From assembly GCA_013433145.1 (NCBI GenBank), contig CM024172.1, positions 6,273,000 to 6,336,999 of the forward strand: a stretch of 64,000 bases of DNA, read 5' to 3'. The notes below the pieces were generated by a model, which was given only the letters and a program-made list of their open reading frames with translations, had not been told where the DNA came from and did no database searches. The position numbers and the translations under genes are program-made. Source of the stretch: Ascaris suum. Taxonomy: Eukaryota; Nematoda; Chromadorea; Rhabditida; Ascarididae. Each line of letters begins with the position of its first letter. The first letter of the stretch is position 1. Below are positions 11,301 through 23,800 of the stretch, in pieces.

Positions 11301-12535
11301 CGCTTACATCATTCACACCTCATTCTTACAGCATGACTGGAACAACGAATGCGCGCTTCTCATGCCCCGTCTGTGTTCTCTACTTGTAAGTGAATGAACC
11401 GTAAATACCTTTCACGTGAAAGGGACTGTTTTGCTCATGTCCCTTTGTTTACAAATGAAGTGAACGTGCCAATTTTATGTACATGAAAAGAGTACTGTTT
11501 AGAAGAGAGGATCTGAAGATGCGAATAGGATGTATTTATTGAGAATTTCTCCTATCCGTGGCAATCGAAGCATGCAGTATTCATAAGTGCAGCAAGCAAA
11601 TCGGACCACACATCATGATATGCCTCTGAATCAATTGTTAAAATGTCATTAATATTCCTCTATCGCTATTTGACACAAAAATGTCGCAACATCGCACTTC
11701 CTTGAAAATGTTTAGAAGGCCACCGGAGGAAGAAAATATTTGGTTGCGACTCTGCGAGTCTCCTCTCTTGTCGCCCCGGTCAAGCGTTCTCGTGGGATTT
11801 CTTGGAGTGTGCTCATCTGAAAACACTTCAGCTTTTTTAGACTCTTCGCAAAGTCCCGCGAGTTTTTTTCATGCTCGTTGACAGCAGCTATTTAAAATAT
11901 TGCATGCGGATTGTCTGCCTGCGGATCGGTCAACGGCAGATCAGATTTCGCACCTTCTGCTGTTTCTTTCACTCTTCTCAAACTGCCTCTTCTTACCGTG
12001 CTTTAAAAAAATAATTGTGCGGAAAATTGAAGCCGTTTCTGCCCTTTGCTGACGTAGTGGACGGCTTATCAGGGGTTAGTCATGTCATGAACTTTCCGGA
12101 AAAGCCCTTCCATTGATGGGCAGTTATCACTATGCTAGAGTTTATAAAATACGAAATGGAACGAACCCTCAGCAGGCAAGTCATTTGTAGATGGTACAAC
12201 GGAGTGGCCAGGTGCGACTGAGATAGGCGAAAAGTCCAGAGATTCCGAACGGTCACAGCTAGCGGCAGGATCGGATAACTCCATTGCAACACAGTTAGGC
12301 AGCTCCCTTTTGCATTATACGCAACACTTTGCATTATATGCAAATATGGGTCTCCGCTGTGGAGCTCCTTCCTAACGACAAGATGCAGTACTGATTGTCA
12401 ACAATACCTTCACGTTAGTCGAATTGTCAGCTCTGGATGGAAAATTGGCAAAGAAAGTCAGCTCCTGAAATTGAAGCGAATGAAGAACCGTTTGAACAAA
12501 ATTAATTGAAATCATCCATTCTAAGTGAATTTCAG

Positions 12536-12873
12536 CGAAAGGATATTTGGCTGTTCACCGAGATAATGAATTCACCCATCTAAAGAGAGATTGCTCTGGC
12601 AAATATTTACCAAATGCATATCCTATCTTCTTCAATATTGGCGATGCACCCAGAAATTCATTCACCCAATTCAATGAAATTTGTGCGGGATGCATGGACT
12701 GCATTGCCAGAGAGCCGATAATTCGCGGAAATCAACAAGGCAAGGCAAGACAGCAGATGCAGATGTCACACAGGCACACTTGCGCAGATGTGCAACACAA
12801 ACCATTTGCGATATCCCATGGCACATGTTGTGGTATGCGCCGCATGTGGATTCACCCATTTATAAGCATTTAG
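12536..12873 (+). CDS. Exon-like open frame with Cys-rich segment, unknown
   Basis: A good acceptor (GTGAATTTCAG at 12535) opens a frame that stays open to TAG at 12871-12873. The first half reads AVHRDNEFTHLKRDCSGKYL, then NIGDAPRNSFTQFNEICAGC with further cysteines. The second half is less protein-like and a second frame is also open there, so an unseen donor may end the exon near 12,700. Its phase (two bases before the first codon) does not fit the neighbouring exons at 10327 or 14488, so it may belong to something else. Confidence 0.3.
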
Positions 12874-13410
12874 TAGTTACCTGCACAATCTCAGTTGTAG
12901 CACACTTTAGAATCAACTCCACGCGAGACTTATTATAAAGTGGTCCTCACAGAACTACTCATGAGTGAAGGTTTCATTATAGAAACTAATGTAAATAGAA
13001 AAGCGTGAAGGCATCAACAAAGTATAATAAACAAAGTTGAAGGCAATAAAAAAGAAGATGCAATCTCATGGCTGGATAGTGGTGGATGTTTCCTGTCTTA
13101 TATGAGCAGATTCGAAATCTCCTAAGCGCAACCTTCCTTCCTTTTTCTTTCCTCAAATGTGACATTCCCGCGTCACAAAATGCCCATCATTCCTTCGTTC
13201 TTCGTTCACTCTGGATTTCGAAAAGAACATATCAATATGCAATATTTTTGCAGTTTCTACAAATTTTGTATATTGTTTGTCTTGTATATATTGTTTGCCT
13301 TGTAGTGATATTGAAGATTGGCAGTCCTATGAATTCTCATCAGTCTACTACCAACAGTTTAATTTTGCTCACACAATGCTTATTCGATCTTGATAGTTAC
13401 CGAAGTGGAC

Positions 13411-13680
13411 TTAAAACTGCGATGGAGTTACAATCATTCCGATCTTGCTAGGGCAACTTTTGTACATATATGCAGAGGGATGGAGCCGTAACGGACCTGC
13501 GACGGTGCTCAACTTCTTTACGAACGTTTCTAGTTGGGTCTTTCTGATGGCTTCTTTCGTCACGTGCAGTTTCCGTCGACAGTTCATTCTTCTACACAAT
13601 TTTTCGGCTTTGGAGAGTTCCATATAGCTGCACAAAGTCGCCAACAGCGAGTTCATTTCCAAACAAATTCATCTCAATCA
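13411..13680 (-). CDS. Unknown basic helical ORF on the minus strand
   Basis: An open frame of about 88 codons ends at TAA at 13411. The central part (MELSKAEKLCRRMNCRRK and VTKEAIRKTQLETFVKKL) looks like a real helical, basic protein. A possible donor TTC|GTAAAG lies within it, so the tail after that may be intron. The plus strand also has an open frame here, but its translation is less convincing. No family recognised. It is either an exon of a minus-strand gene nested in the region or a remnant. Confidence 0.3.
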
Positions 13681-13865
13681 TAGCAATTTACCATAGCAAC
13701 TTATCTTGCCGCAATCAGGAAACCGCAAAACTCTGACTGCTGTCCAGAAGGTCCACCGTAGCTCCCACTTTTTCTTCACAGCCGTGAACTTGGTAATGCT
13801 ACAAGGAGTTCTTACCATAAGGCACCTTATGGAGTATAGAAGAGTGTGGCAGATGAATGGGACTG

Positions 13866-13880
13866 TTTTTTTTTTTTTTT
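13866..13880 (+). repeat. Poly-T run
   Basis: About 15 consecutive T residues; on the minus strand this is a poly-A run. No target-site duplication or coding sequence next to it was seen that would mark a processed insertion. Confidence 0.8.
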
Positions 13881-14487
13881 GATTTTACACTGGCGAACGT
13901 CGTAAATCATATTTCCCTGTAATGCTGAGTTGCTGAATGAATCTTTTTTGCATCTCTGTAGAACCATACTGCGGTAGTTCTATCCGAGTGGTTCCATTAT
14001 TTTAACTCGCCATCAGCACTGGGATGGCCATGTCACCACTAAGATTGCGGGGTAGCGAGTTCGTCTCAAAACTCCAAGCTACAGTGAATGAATAGCTCAG
14101 CTCGGCAAAATCCGCACGCTCAACGCCGTCAGGAAGAAAATTCCACTGAAAAAGTTTCATAAAATAGGTGTTCAGTTTCTGTTCATGGAGGACCTGAAAC
14201 AAGCAGACGTGCATGTCTGAGCAGGTGGCAGGATATACGCCTAGACGTTATCACCTTATCAATTGTTTCGTAATTAATCAGTAGGTAATAAATACGCACA
14301 ATGCTTTCCTATAGCCGGGCAGTTAAAAAAAGGAACACAAGCTCTCTCAGTATTGAATGCAAGCTCTCTCTTCTCCAGACTCGTAGCTATGTAACTTTTT
14401 AATTTTAGTGCAAAGAGTGAATTAGGTATCTGGGAAATTGCTCTGTGGTGCACACTCCGCCGAAAATTTCGTTGTTGGAAGTAGCAG

Positions 14488-14809
14488 CGAGAAGAGAGTG
14501 GGCATGCAAACACGCTTTGCAAAAGAGCGAAGCTCACCAAACAGTCCTCAGTATTCAATCTCGCAACACGGTATTGCAGTGGGAATGAAGTGTTGCAAAG
14601 TGCGGTGGGCAGTGCCGGCGCGGACCGTTACGTGGAGGATATACCAAACGAGGATGCGAATACGGCACAAGAAGAGGCGGAAAGGGAAAGCGGAACTTCA
14701 GAGGAACGGAGACTTGCATTTATTATCACTATTGGAATTGGCTGCATGATCGTTGCATTCCTTGCAGTTATGTTTATTGCATACTGCATTTACAAGGGAA
14801 GCGGTTGCT
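14488..14809 (+). CDS. Transmembrane exon of the unknown gene
   Basis: The donor TGCT|GTAAGC after 14809 is strong. Two starts are possible: 14488 after AAGTAGCAG (phase 0) or 14580 after CGGTATTGCAG. The frame is open in both, and the longer form adds a segment with two cysteines. The exon encodes an acidic stretch (VEDIPNEDANTAQEEAERES), the transmembrane helix at about 14713-14793, and the start of the Cys-Cys membrane boundary. Confidence 0.6.
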
Positions 14810-17800
14810 GTAAGCTGCTGTTTTGTTCTTTTGCTTCATCCAAGTTCGTTTTCTGTTGTCGCTGTTCTGGGGCGGGAAGTTGTGCGATTAGGACCACCTA
14901 GCATTGAGATGTCATTACACTACCACTTAGGTACCTGATGACGGTTGTACAAAAACGAGCAAACACACTTTAGAGATATCAGAAACGATAATCATGTACT
15001 CCGCATAATCCGTGGCCCGGACAGGCATGTGTCACTACATGCCTACAAGGATTAGTATTTAATTTAGCCAAGCTACCCTTTTCTTTAGAATGCCCAGGAA
15101 TGAGGCGATTCTGGATATCACCATGAAGAATTTCATCATTATACTGTCGTGCTCACCTGTCATTTCTTTTTGGTATTTTGGTATTATATGTGAACATTAA
15201 CATAAATAACATAAATAACGTATAGACATATAAATACAAGTATAGAAATAAATGTAAATAAAAATAGAAATAAAAATAAAACCACAAATATAAATATAAA
15301 TACAAGTATGTACGTACAAAGTATAAGTATAAGTAAGCAAGTAAATAAGTAAATAAATAAATAAATAAATAAAATAAAATAAAATAAAATAAAATAAAAT
15401 AAAACGAAACAAACAAGTAAATAATAAATAAATAAATAAACAAACGAACAAATAAATGGACAAATATATGCATATATAAAAATAAAAATAAATGCATATA
15501 ATATATACTGCTCTTGTTGTTCATGTAATCACAACTCTGCGAATTTTAAGCACTACTCGAAGACAATCATTAGTAATTGAACATCACAATAAGCACTCAT
15601 CAAGCAATTCCGTTTAAGTGTCATGAAGCTCAGTGGGCATCTGAGAGGCAAAATTTGGGTATCTTTAACTATACATATATATAGATAAGATAAGTCCATA
15701 TACATATACATATATATAAATAAGTTCGAAGACCTGCCATGATAACTGAAAGGCCGAAAAATGTGACAGTTTCAGCTGGTGTCCAATGAGTACATACATA
15801 TGGATTCCTGAACAAAGTATAAGTTTCACACAGCAGGAGGAAATGACTTTGGAAAACAACCTATTTAGGCCCTCTGTCCATACGCAATAGCTTGATTAGC
15901 GCTATTATTCTTAAGGAGCAACTCTTTGTGTATCAAATATTTTTCTTGTCTTCACAAATGTACTTGTTCTGCCGCAGTATCAATTTAAAAAATGAACTTT
16001 TAGTCGTGAAGAGCTTTTGAAGAAGTAATTCTCGTTCTAAAAGACGTTGAATTTGCACCTCACAAACGTTCTTTCCCATTGTCAGAGAGAAGCGGCATAC
16101 AGAATGTGATAGTTAATTCGCGCATCGACGAGCCAAAATGGTGTATTCTCCGCACCCAATCATGCCGGCGCGAAAGTGGAGTGCCCAGGCGTTCGGGCAC
16201 CCTGCTGTTATTGCGCCAAAACGTCTCGGTACTAAATCGCGATATGAAGACAGCCTGATGCGGCCTCGTTTTCTTATTGTGACTTTGCTTTGCTCGTTGC
16301 AAGGCTACGGGAGGATTTTCAAACGTTGTAACTGTTTAGCTAAAGAGTGCGTTGATTCCAAAAAGAAAGTTAGCATGACCTTTGAGCTTCACGTCGTAAA
16401 CGAGACACCCCAGCCAACTAATCACTCTTTGAGGAGTGGTCTGAGCACAAGCTATTCGAAAGGCCACTGTAAAGAGAGGGTTCTTGAGAAATGATAGAAA
16501 TCACCGATCTGGGGATTCGAAGTTTTCAGTTGACGACTGGAGAGCTGACTGATAATAATCAACTAAGCGGCCGCCTAGTGGCTAAGTGACTAATTTTTTT
16601 GCAGAGGTTTCAGTACAGAAGTTTTTTTAAATGATTTTAAAAAATCGAAAACCCAGTTGCATCGTCGTGGTTTCAGCTGTGCGATTATGAACGGACTGTG
16701 CTGACGGAAATGGGCATAAGTGCGCGAAATCCATTGATGCCTTAGAATGATCATTTCTTTAAAGAGACACCAATAGTTTGAAATGCTGTAATTTATGCCC
16801 GAGGAGTGCCCAAGTCACCACAGCTTCATTATACGGGTGGAATCAATCGAGTGTACTCGTTCTTTCCAGACAGACATACAATGAGACTATTTTCCCAGGT
16901 GTGAGCTGTTCCATCTGTTCTCTCATTCCTGCCCTTAATTACGCCACTTTTCTGGCTGTCTTCTGTTTATTACGTACCAACACGAAACGGCCTCTCTCCC
17001 TTCTGGAAGCTCGCAGTTACAAGTGGAGTAGGAAGAGCAATGTCGCTAGCGATACTGCATCGAAATAATGGATAAATTCTGAAACGACGTGTTCCTGAAA
17101 TGGATTAGGAAGGAAATTTTCGATAGTTGTGGCAAGGAACTCTACGACAAGCTACCCGGTTCTGCAACAGAAAGAAACATGAAAACAGTCAAAAATTGCA
17201 AGCCTCGAGTCGAATTGAACAACGGAATCATTCACGGCAGGAATATTTAAAACCAATAGATGAAGGAGGATCAACCATTCCAAACTTCCCATGATATCTA
17301 CTCATCTCCAAGACAAGAAGGTGTTACTTTCCGCTTTTAAGCTTTTACAGATTTCACCATCATGTGAGTCATTCACAAATTTGGATCTTCAAGGAGCTTG
17401 CCAAATTCCAACTTTTCCCCGTCACTTTCTTTCCAGATGTAATGCGGATCATCGCAAGGATTACCCCACAATATTTCAGGTATAGCCTACGATGTGTGCT
17501 GGGCTGGATCTCCGCAGATGAGGGTCCCTACTGGCTGCACGGACGTTAATCATACATTCCTTTGGCCACAGGATTGCTCCTTGAAAGTAGAGTCGGTTAT
17601 CCTATGTTATTACAGGTGTGCACGCAGACGACGAAGGCATTTTCTATGATGCTTCGCAATTCCAGCATATGGGACCGCTTGAGATTGACAACAAAGAAAA
17701 GTTGGAATTGGTAAATTAATGTACATTTGTTCAATTGTTGTCTGCAGTGCTTGATTTTCTCATTCTGCACATTATAAGGACTTTAGAGTGTACTTTCCTT

Positions 17801-20800
17801 TGTAGAGAGTTTTGGAATCTGAAACCGAAAAATTTACCAAGAAGCAATATCATGATCACTATGGCGTTTCCCTCCATCCAAACTCTAAAGTTTCTGGGAA
17901 TTTTGTGACTTAATCAACGAAAATTTGCGCTCCCTATTTCCGGATTTGCGACCCGTTATTTGTGGTTTCACGAAAGCAACGCTTTTCATCGTCAGACATC
18001 AGTTCTCTTTTTTAAGTCACATATGGAAGCAACACACAGATGAAGAGTATAAAGACTATGACAGAATAGCAGCATACAGAAGCTCACAAATGAGCGAATA
18101 CCACAGCATTTTTGAAAACACAATTGGAGTAGGAGAAAAGGAGGGATCGCATATGGTATGAGCAAAATAATAAATTACTAGTGGTGTTCAACAAGTTCAT
18201 AGAAAGAGGGTTGTTTTTCATCCCCCAAGAAATGAGGGGGGGGGGGGAGTTTGGGGGAGGAGACTGCTCTAATAGAATTTTGTTGAGAAACGCTCTCCAT
18301 TCGCCCCACTGCTCCTTTCTCATTCCTTCAAGGGGTTAACTTTCTCCAAAAATTGAAAGACTTGGAACGTATGCGATTCTCAATGACAAGCTGTTAAAAC
18401 TGTGGCATTGAAGTGGCTGCCTACTACGGATCGAGATTTCTTCCGGAAAGACGGTAAAGGCTGAAAACACCGCCATAGGAGTGCGTAGACTGAGGTGTAG
18501 ATCACATCAGAAGATAATTCTTTTATGTTGCGTGTTCTCGAAGAAGGTTTCAACTTCTTTATGAAGCTTTTGAAGGCCTCATAAATAAGTGCTGCTAGAA
18601 AGCGACAAAATAATGAACGTACGTCTTCAGGAACAGCGCCGATGAAAATGAAAATGTACTTGTCGCAAATTTGCGGCTAATCCTGTCTGAATGAAATCAT
18701 TTTTTGACTGCAAGTCCCACTGTGAGTGAGTAATTGTCACAAGTCCCTCTCCTCCCAACAGTCGATGAAATTTGTCGATTCATTATTCTGCAACACATTT
18801 GGTCGTATATCTAAGAACGTAATGCTGCACCAACTGATTCAGCAGCCAAAATGGACATCTGGGCACCCGACTGGTAAGCAGATGGAACTGATGTCTAGAC
18901 GTTCAGTTGGTAGTTGGACAAAACGGACGCAACGCCTGAACGTCCTGCTGGTAATCAGAGAGAATAAACGTCTGGCCATGAAACTGATGATCAGACAGAA
19001 TGGATCTGGACATGCAACAGGTGATCGGATAGGATAGATCTCTGGATATCCAACTGGTAATAAGGCAGAATTGATGTATGGTTATCAGTCTGCTAGTCGA
19101 ACAGAGTGGACACCTGAATATCAATCTGATAATCGGACAGAATGGACTTTTGGATGTCTATCTGACCGCAATTATGTCGATACGCTGATTATCGGAAGCA
19201 GAAGCGCTAAAAGGGATTGTTGCATGCGGGGTATTTTTGGGACCTCTTCAATAAGTTTTAAAAGTGTTGCGCATGGATGCTGTTTACGGATAGCGTAACA
19301 AATTAAAAGCTTAAAGCGACTCATAATTGAAAGCACAATAATCGACTCATATCAACGCAGCAGCACTGAGTAGGTCTCATTAGAGCATGCAAGTCAAACT
19401 GTTAGGGCTCATGCAAATGTCACATTAAGAAAAGAAAGCGAAAATTCGCTGAGATAATGTGCTCATTGAGGTAACGTACTGTAATTTGAAACAACGAATA
19501 AGAAGGTATGTTCACGCTTTGCCAGCAGCAGCTGATATAAAGAACAGCAATCACAGTACAATCTTAAGCTTTCCCTGTAAAACAGATGCCCAGGGGTAGT
19601 GCCTCGCTGTTCCTAGTGTGACCTAGTATCACTACTAAGTCTTTCTTGCGTTTACGCATTTGCATTCACGTTGCCCATGATGGTAACGCAATGCCTCTGC
19701 GTATATATGTGTCCATGTCTGTCTGTCCGTAGTTGTAATTCACAAATTAGTTGATTGCATTCTCCGATTCTTCTTCCATTTTCTGTACTGAAACAGCATG
19801 CATTTCCGATCATATTGTTTCCTTAAAATGCTGCAATATTTTTCTACATCACCTTTTTTTTCGCTTCGTTACTGCTGCTGTGTAGTTTTCTTTGTTTTGT
19901 GGAAGATCTGACCGCACTCACCTGGCATTACGAAATTTACATTGTTTATTGGGTCAGCAATGCATGGAGCTTGCTTCTAACTCCCACCTTCCTCCTCTTA
20001 ACCCCTCAATCCCTCCCTCTATCCTACTCCCTACAATCTTATCTCATCTTCAATAAGCACCTATATTTAGCAAGCAGTAGGGTTATTTTGAAGTGCGGGA
20101 AAAAGCTACCTAACGTAGTTGCATGACTTAAACCTGTTTAAGCGAAACAAATGGTCTTAAGCGGCGGGGATACGACAGAAATTGAGGAAAATGATGGTAA
20201 GTGCTCTTGAGAGCGGTGATATTTCTGTATTATAGAGACCAGAGGTGATATCCAAACCAAGTTACATTTAAGCCTATCCTTTAGTCCGAAGGATTACAAG
20301 CTTCTCAGCTCGAATTTTGCAAAGGGGGAGAGTTCTTCAAAATCAGGAGGTTCCCATTCATAAGCTTTGACGTTTAACGAAAAAAAAACGACATCGTAGC
20401 ACTGAGCATCGTCCACTCTGTTCGTCCAAAATACATGTCGCTAGTAGCTTTAGGAACTTGCGCCCAAGCTGTGGGCTGTCATAAGCCCTCTTCTGTTTTC
20501 CTTTCGCCCTCTTCTGTCCACGTGGAGTTTTCGATATTGTTTGCATGCCTTCTTCATGAAATTTGATTGACATAAAAGTACAAAGTGAACAAGAAATTTC
20601 CATTCAGGAAGCGCATAGAGAGACGTCAGACGAGGTTGGTCCGCGTCCGCACGATCTTCACTTTACATTCACGACTTCGGAGAATAAAGTAAGAAATTGT
20701 TTTGTTTGGCGCGGCAAGCAGAACAGCCGTAGCGCATCTTTTGTATCGCTGATGAAATGCTGTAGCTCGGTGAACTTGTCACTTAAGATCGTTGGTACAA

Positions 20801-23800
20801 GTATATCTGGAAGCTAGAAACGTTTTAGAAGAGTTTGAAAAAATAAATAGCACGTTTTTATAGGAACTCTTTTCCAATTTCGCGATCGTATTTGGAAAGC
20901 TACGAGGATTAGCGGCTAATAATGACAGAGATTATCCACTGCTGCCAAGCCATTCTGCCAAACAATTCAGTGCATAAAAAATTGGCCTAATCGTAGAGCT
21001 ATTGTCGCTGAGCGTTCGTATGCAATTTCACGCAGCCATGATGTGAACGGAGTGTAGTGGGGAAACTGAGTCCGTTGGCCCCAACAGTGGTTCTCAAAGT
21101 ATCCTGGTGCTTCTTAGTAAGCGAACAAGTAGAATATCTATATGCTGTCCATGGAACGGATTCGGTTTCATTTCCAGCAGTTATTCGCTTTATTTTAGGT
21201 TTTCGATATTGGGCCGGGAGTGGAAAAGATTGTCGATTAAAGGCGATCAGATTCCATTAGGATAAAGGAGCGAAGTCGTTTAATTGAAGGAACTATGCGA
21301 ATTCATTTAAACTCCATTAATGAACACGAGGATGGAACGTTTAAAGTTTTGTCACATAAATACCTTCATTCGTCGCGGTTTCTTCTCATGTCAAGAAAAA
21401 GAAGAAATTTCCAACTTTAAGGACATTTTATGAAGGGGTGGATGACATTTGCAACAACTTTGACGTCACTCACATCTCCGCCTGCATATGCACATATGGC
21501 TGTCAAGTAGTTAGAGCAGAGCACCAGTGAAGACAGAGCTGCGAATCAGTTTCGACAGGATTGGTAGATATTCAAAGATGATTATAAGTTTTAACGTCGG
21601 TCGGATGGCTGAAAAACACATCTTCCTGAAGATTTGAACGCGCCATCGAGTCCTTTAAAATAAACTTTGGACGTTTTATCTGTTTATTTATTTACTGTTA
21701 GTTACAAAACTGGCCGGTGAGGTGAGCGCATGCGAAGGAGCACATTCTGCCAGCTCATTTGGCAAGTTTCTCAGCTTAAGCGCTACTGACTGTATTTAGC
21801 GAAATATGCAGCACAACCGATATTTGGAAAGATTGTTAGTCTTCCTCTGGCATTTTACGCAAAACACTTCGCGCACACGCAGCAGTTGAATTACATTGTT
21901 GCAAGTCTGCAATTCAAATTTTTCAATTCACTGTGTGAAGCAGGGCTCTATGCTGCTTCCACGCCTTTGTGGACACTTGGGACCTCCCTCCACATAGTTC
22001 AATCGGCCATTACAGGGAACTGCATATATCTCCAGGACTCGGTAAGCTTGGTGAGGGTTCCCATCACTCACAGAGGTCATTCTGAATACGCAAGAGTCGA
22101 AAGTTTCCAGTTGCTTTGACTGAAGTATGAATAAATGAAATCTTTCATTATTTCGTCACATCCGCTCATTAGAAACCGGCGACAGGAGCACATTGGACTT
22201 TCCATGCATTTCCAATTTTGACGCAGCTGGACCGGAAGACATTCGAAAGACGACCGAAATCGATCACATTGGTTGTGCAGCATGTGGTAAGCGCCGCAGC
22301 AGGTGGGACCACTGTCTGGTATCCGAGCTTCTCTTAGCGTCTAAGCCTCAAATTGAAGTCCTTCGACGAACTAGCTCGGGATGAGAGGCCCAACGAAGGA
22401 ATGAATGAGTGCAGTCGTCTTTATTTCAATTAAATGAAAAAGAGACCGAGCGTGGTGGAGAGGAGCTAACTAGCTCAGCCTCAAACGATATCACTCAAAC
22501 AGATTAAAATAGGAGTAAAGATTTGAATTAAATTCTTTCGCAAATATTCGCAGCATTGTAAACACTAATTATAAGATCAGCTCATATGGTGGATAAATTT
22601 TATGGAGTGAAAATCACATTCTTTTGCATTCGTTGCAAAACCTAGTCGAACTAACTTTCCAGAGGATCACGGATTGAGGAGTATGCTGGGTGCTTGCATT
22701 GCAAACTGCACTATATGCAAATTTTGTGGCTTATGCAAATAAAATTCTCTGTAGCCACGCATTGGTGAAATTGGACTAAGCATATATTGCAAGACGCATC
22801 CTCTAGAACGCAATTCTTATTAGTCTCGCATTAACACTGAGAGTGAAAAAGACAAAGAGAAAAAAAGTGCATACAGAGGGTATGAAATATCTCATGAAAT
22901 TTACGAAAGGAAATAAAAGTCGATATTAATTGAGCAGGGATGCGAAAATGCGCGCAATAAGATATCCTCACGCCTAATAAACCGACCCGACAATAAGAAT
23001 TATACCTCCCAATTACAGCAATAAGTCGTCGTTGATTGCAATTGCTTAGCAGTGAAAATAGACAAACAAAACGCATGGATCTGAGGAAGGAATTCTCCAT
23101 TTTGGCTGAGGATTAACTACTTTGATGAAATCTCGCAATTCGTTATTCGGTGGCCATAAATAACGCCACATTAGGCTTTTTTGTTGATATACTGGCACCC
23201 CTTTCCCTTCACTGAAATCGAACTTTTTTCTCTTTTCTTTTAATCAATGCAACTGGTGACTTTGGAATGTCACGACGCATAAAGTTTCCGACGCCCTCAG
23301 AATTTTGGCTCTTTCTCGTCAATTCAGATCGAGTCAGTCATACTTACGTAAAAACGATGGAAAAGCCCTTACTAATCTATCATTCTTCTATGCGACCAAT
23401 TTAACATAGAAATTCGTTGCAAAATTCCGGTCTTTCATTTTTTTTTTTCTTCTTCTAAGCTTCTGCCGGCAATCATCACAATGATTTGAAATCGATCAAA
23501 GCTGCCGCCACAAAATCAACACCAAAATTTCATGAGATTAATGCCAGAGATAAATATGGATCAAATTGTTTCACCTACAAATTTTATGCTGCTTTCAAAT
23601 GCCTCTAGCACATTCTCAAGCAAGTCTTTTAAAAGCCGTTGGGAAAAAAATGACTTTCACAGACAATCCAGCCGTGTAGAACATATTTTAGTTCAGTAGA
23701 TATCCATCTCGTTTTTGAAGACGAAAACTGGTGAGAAAAATCGCAAGGAGCATACACCAATCAACTATGGTTTTAATATCTTCTCCAGTTTGTCAACCAA

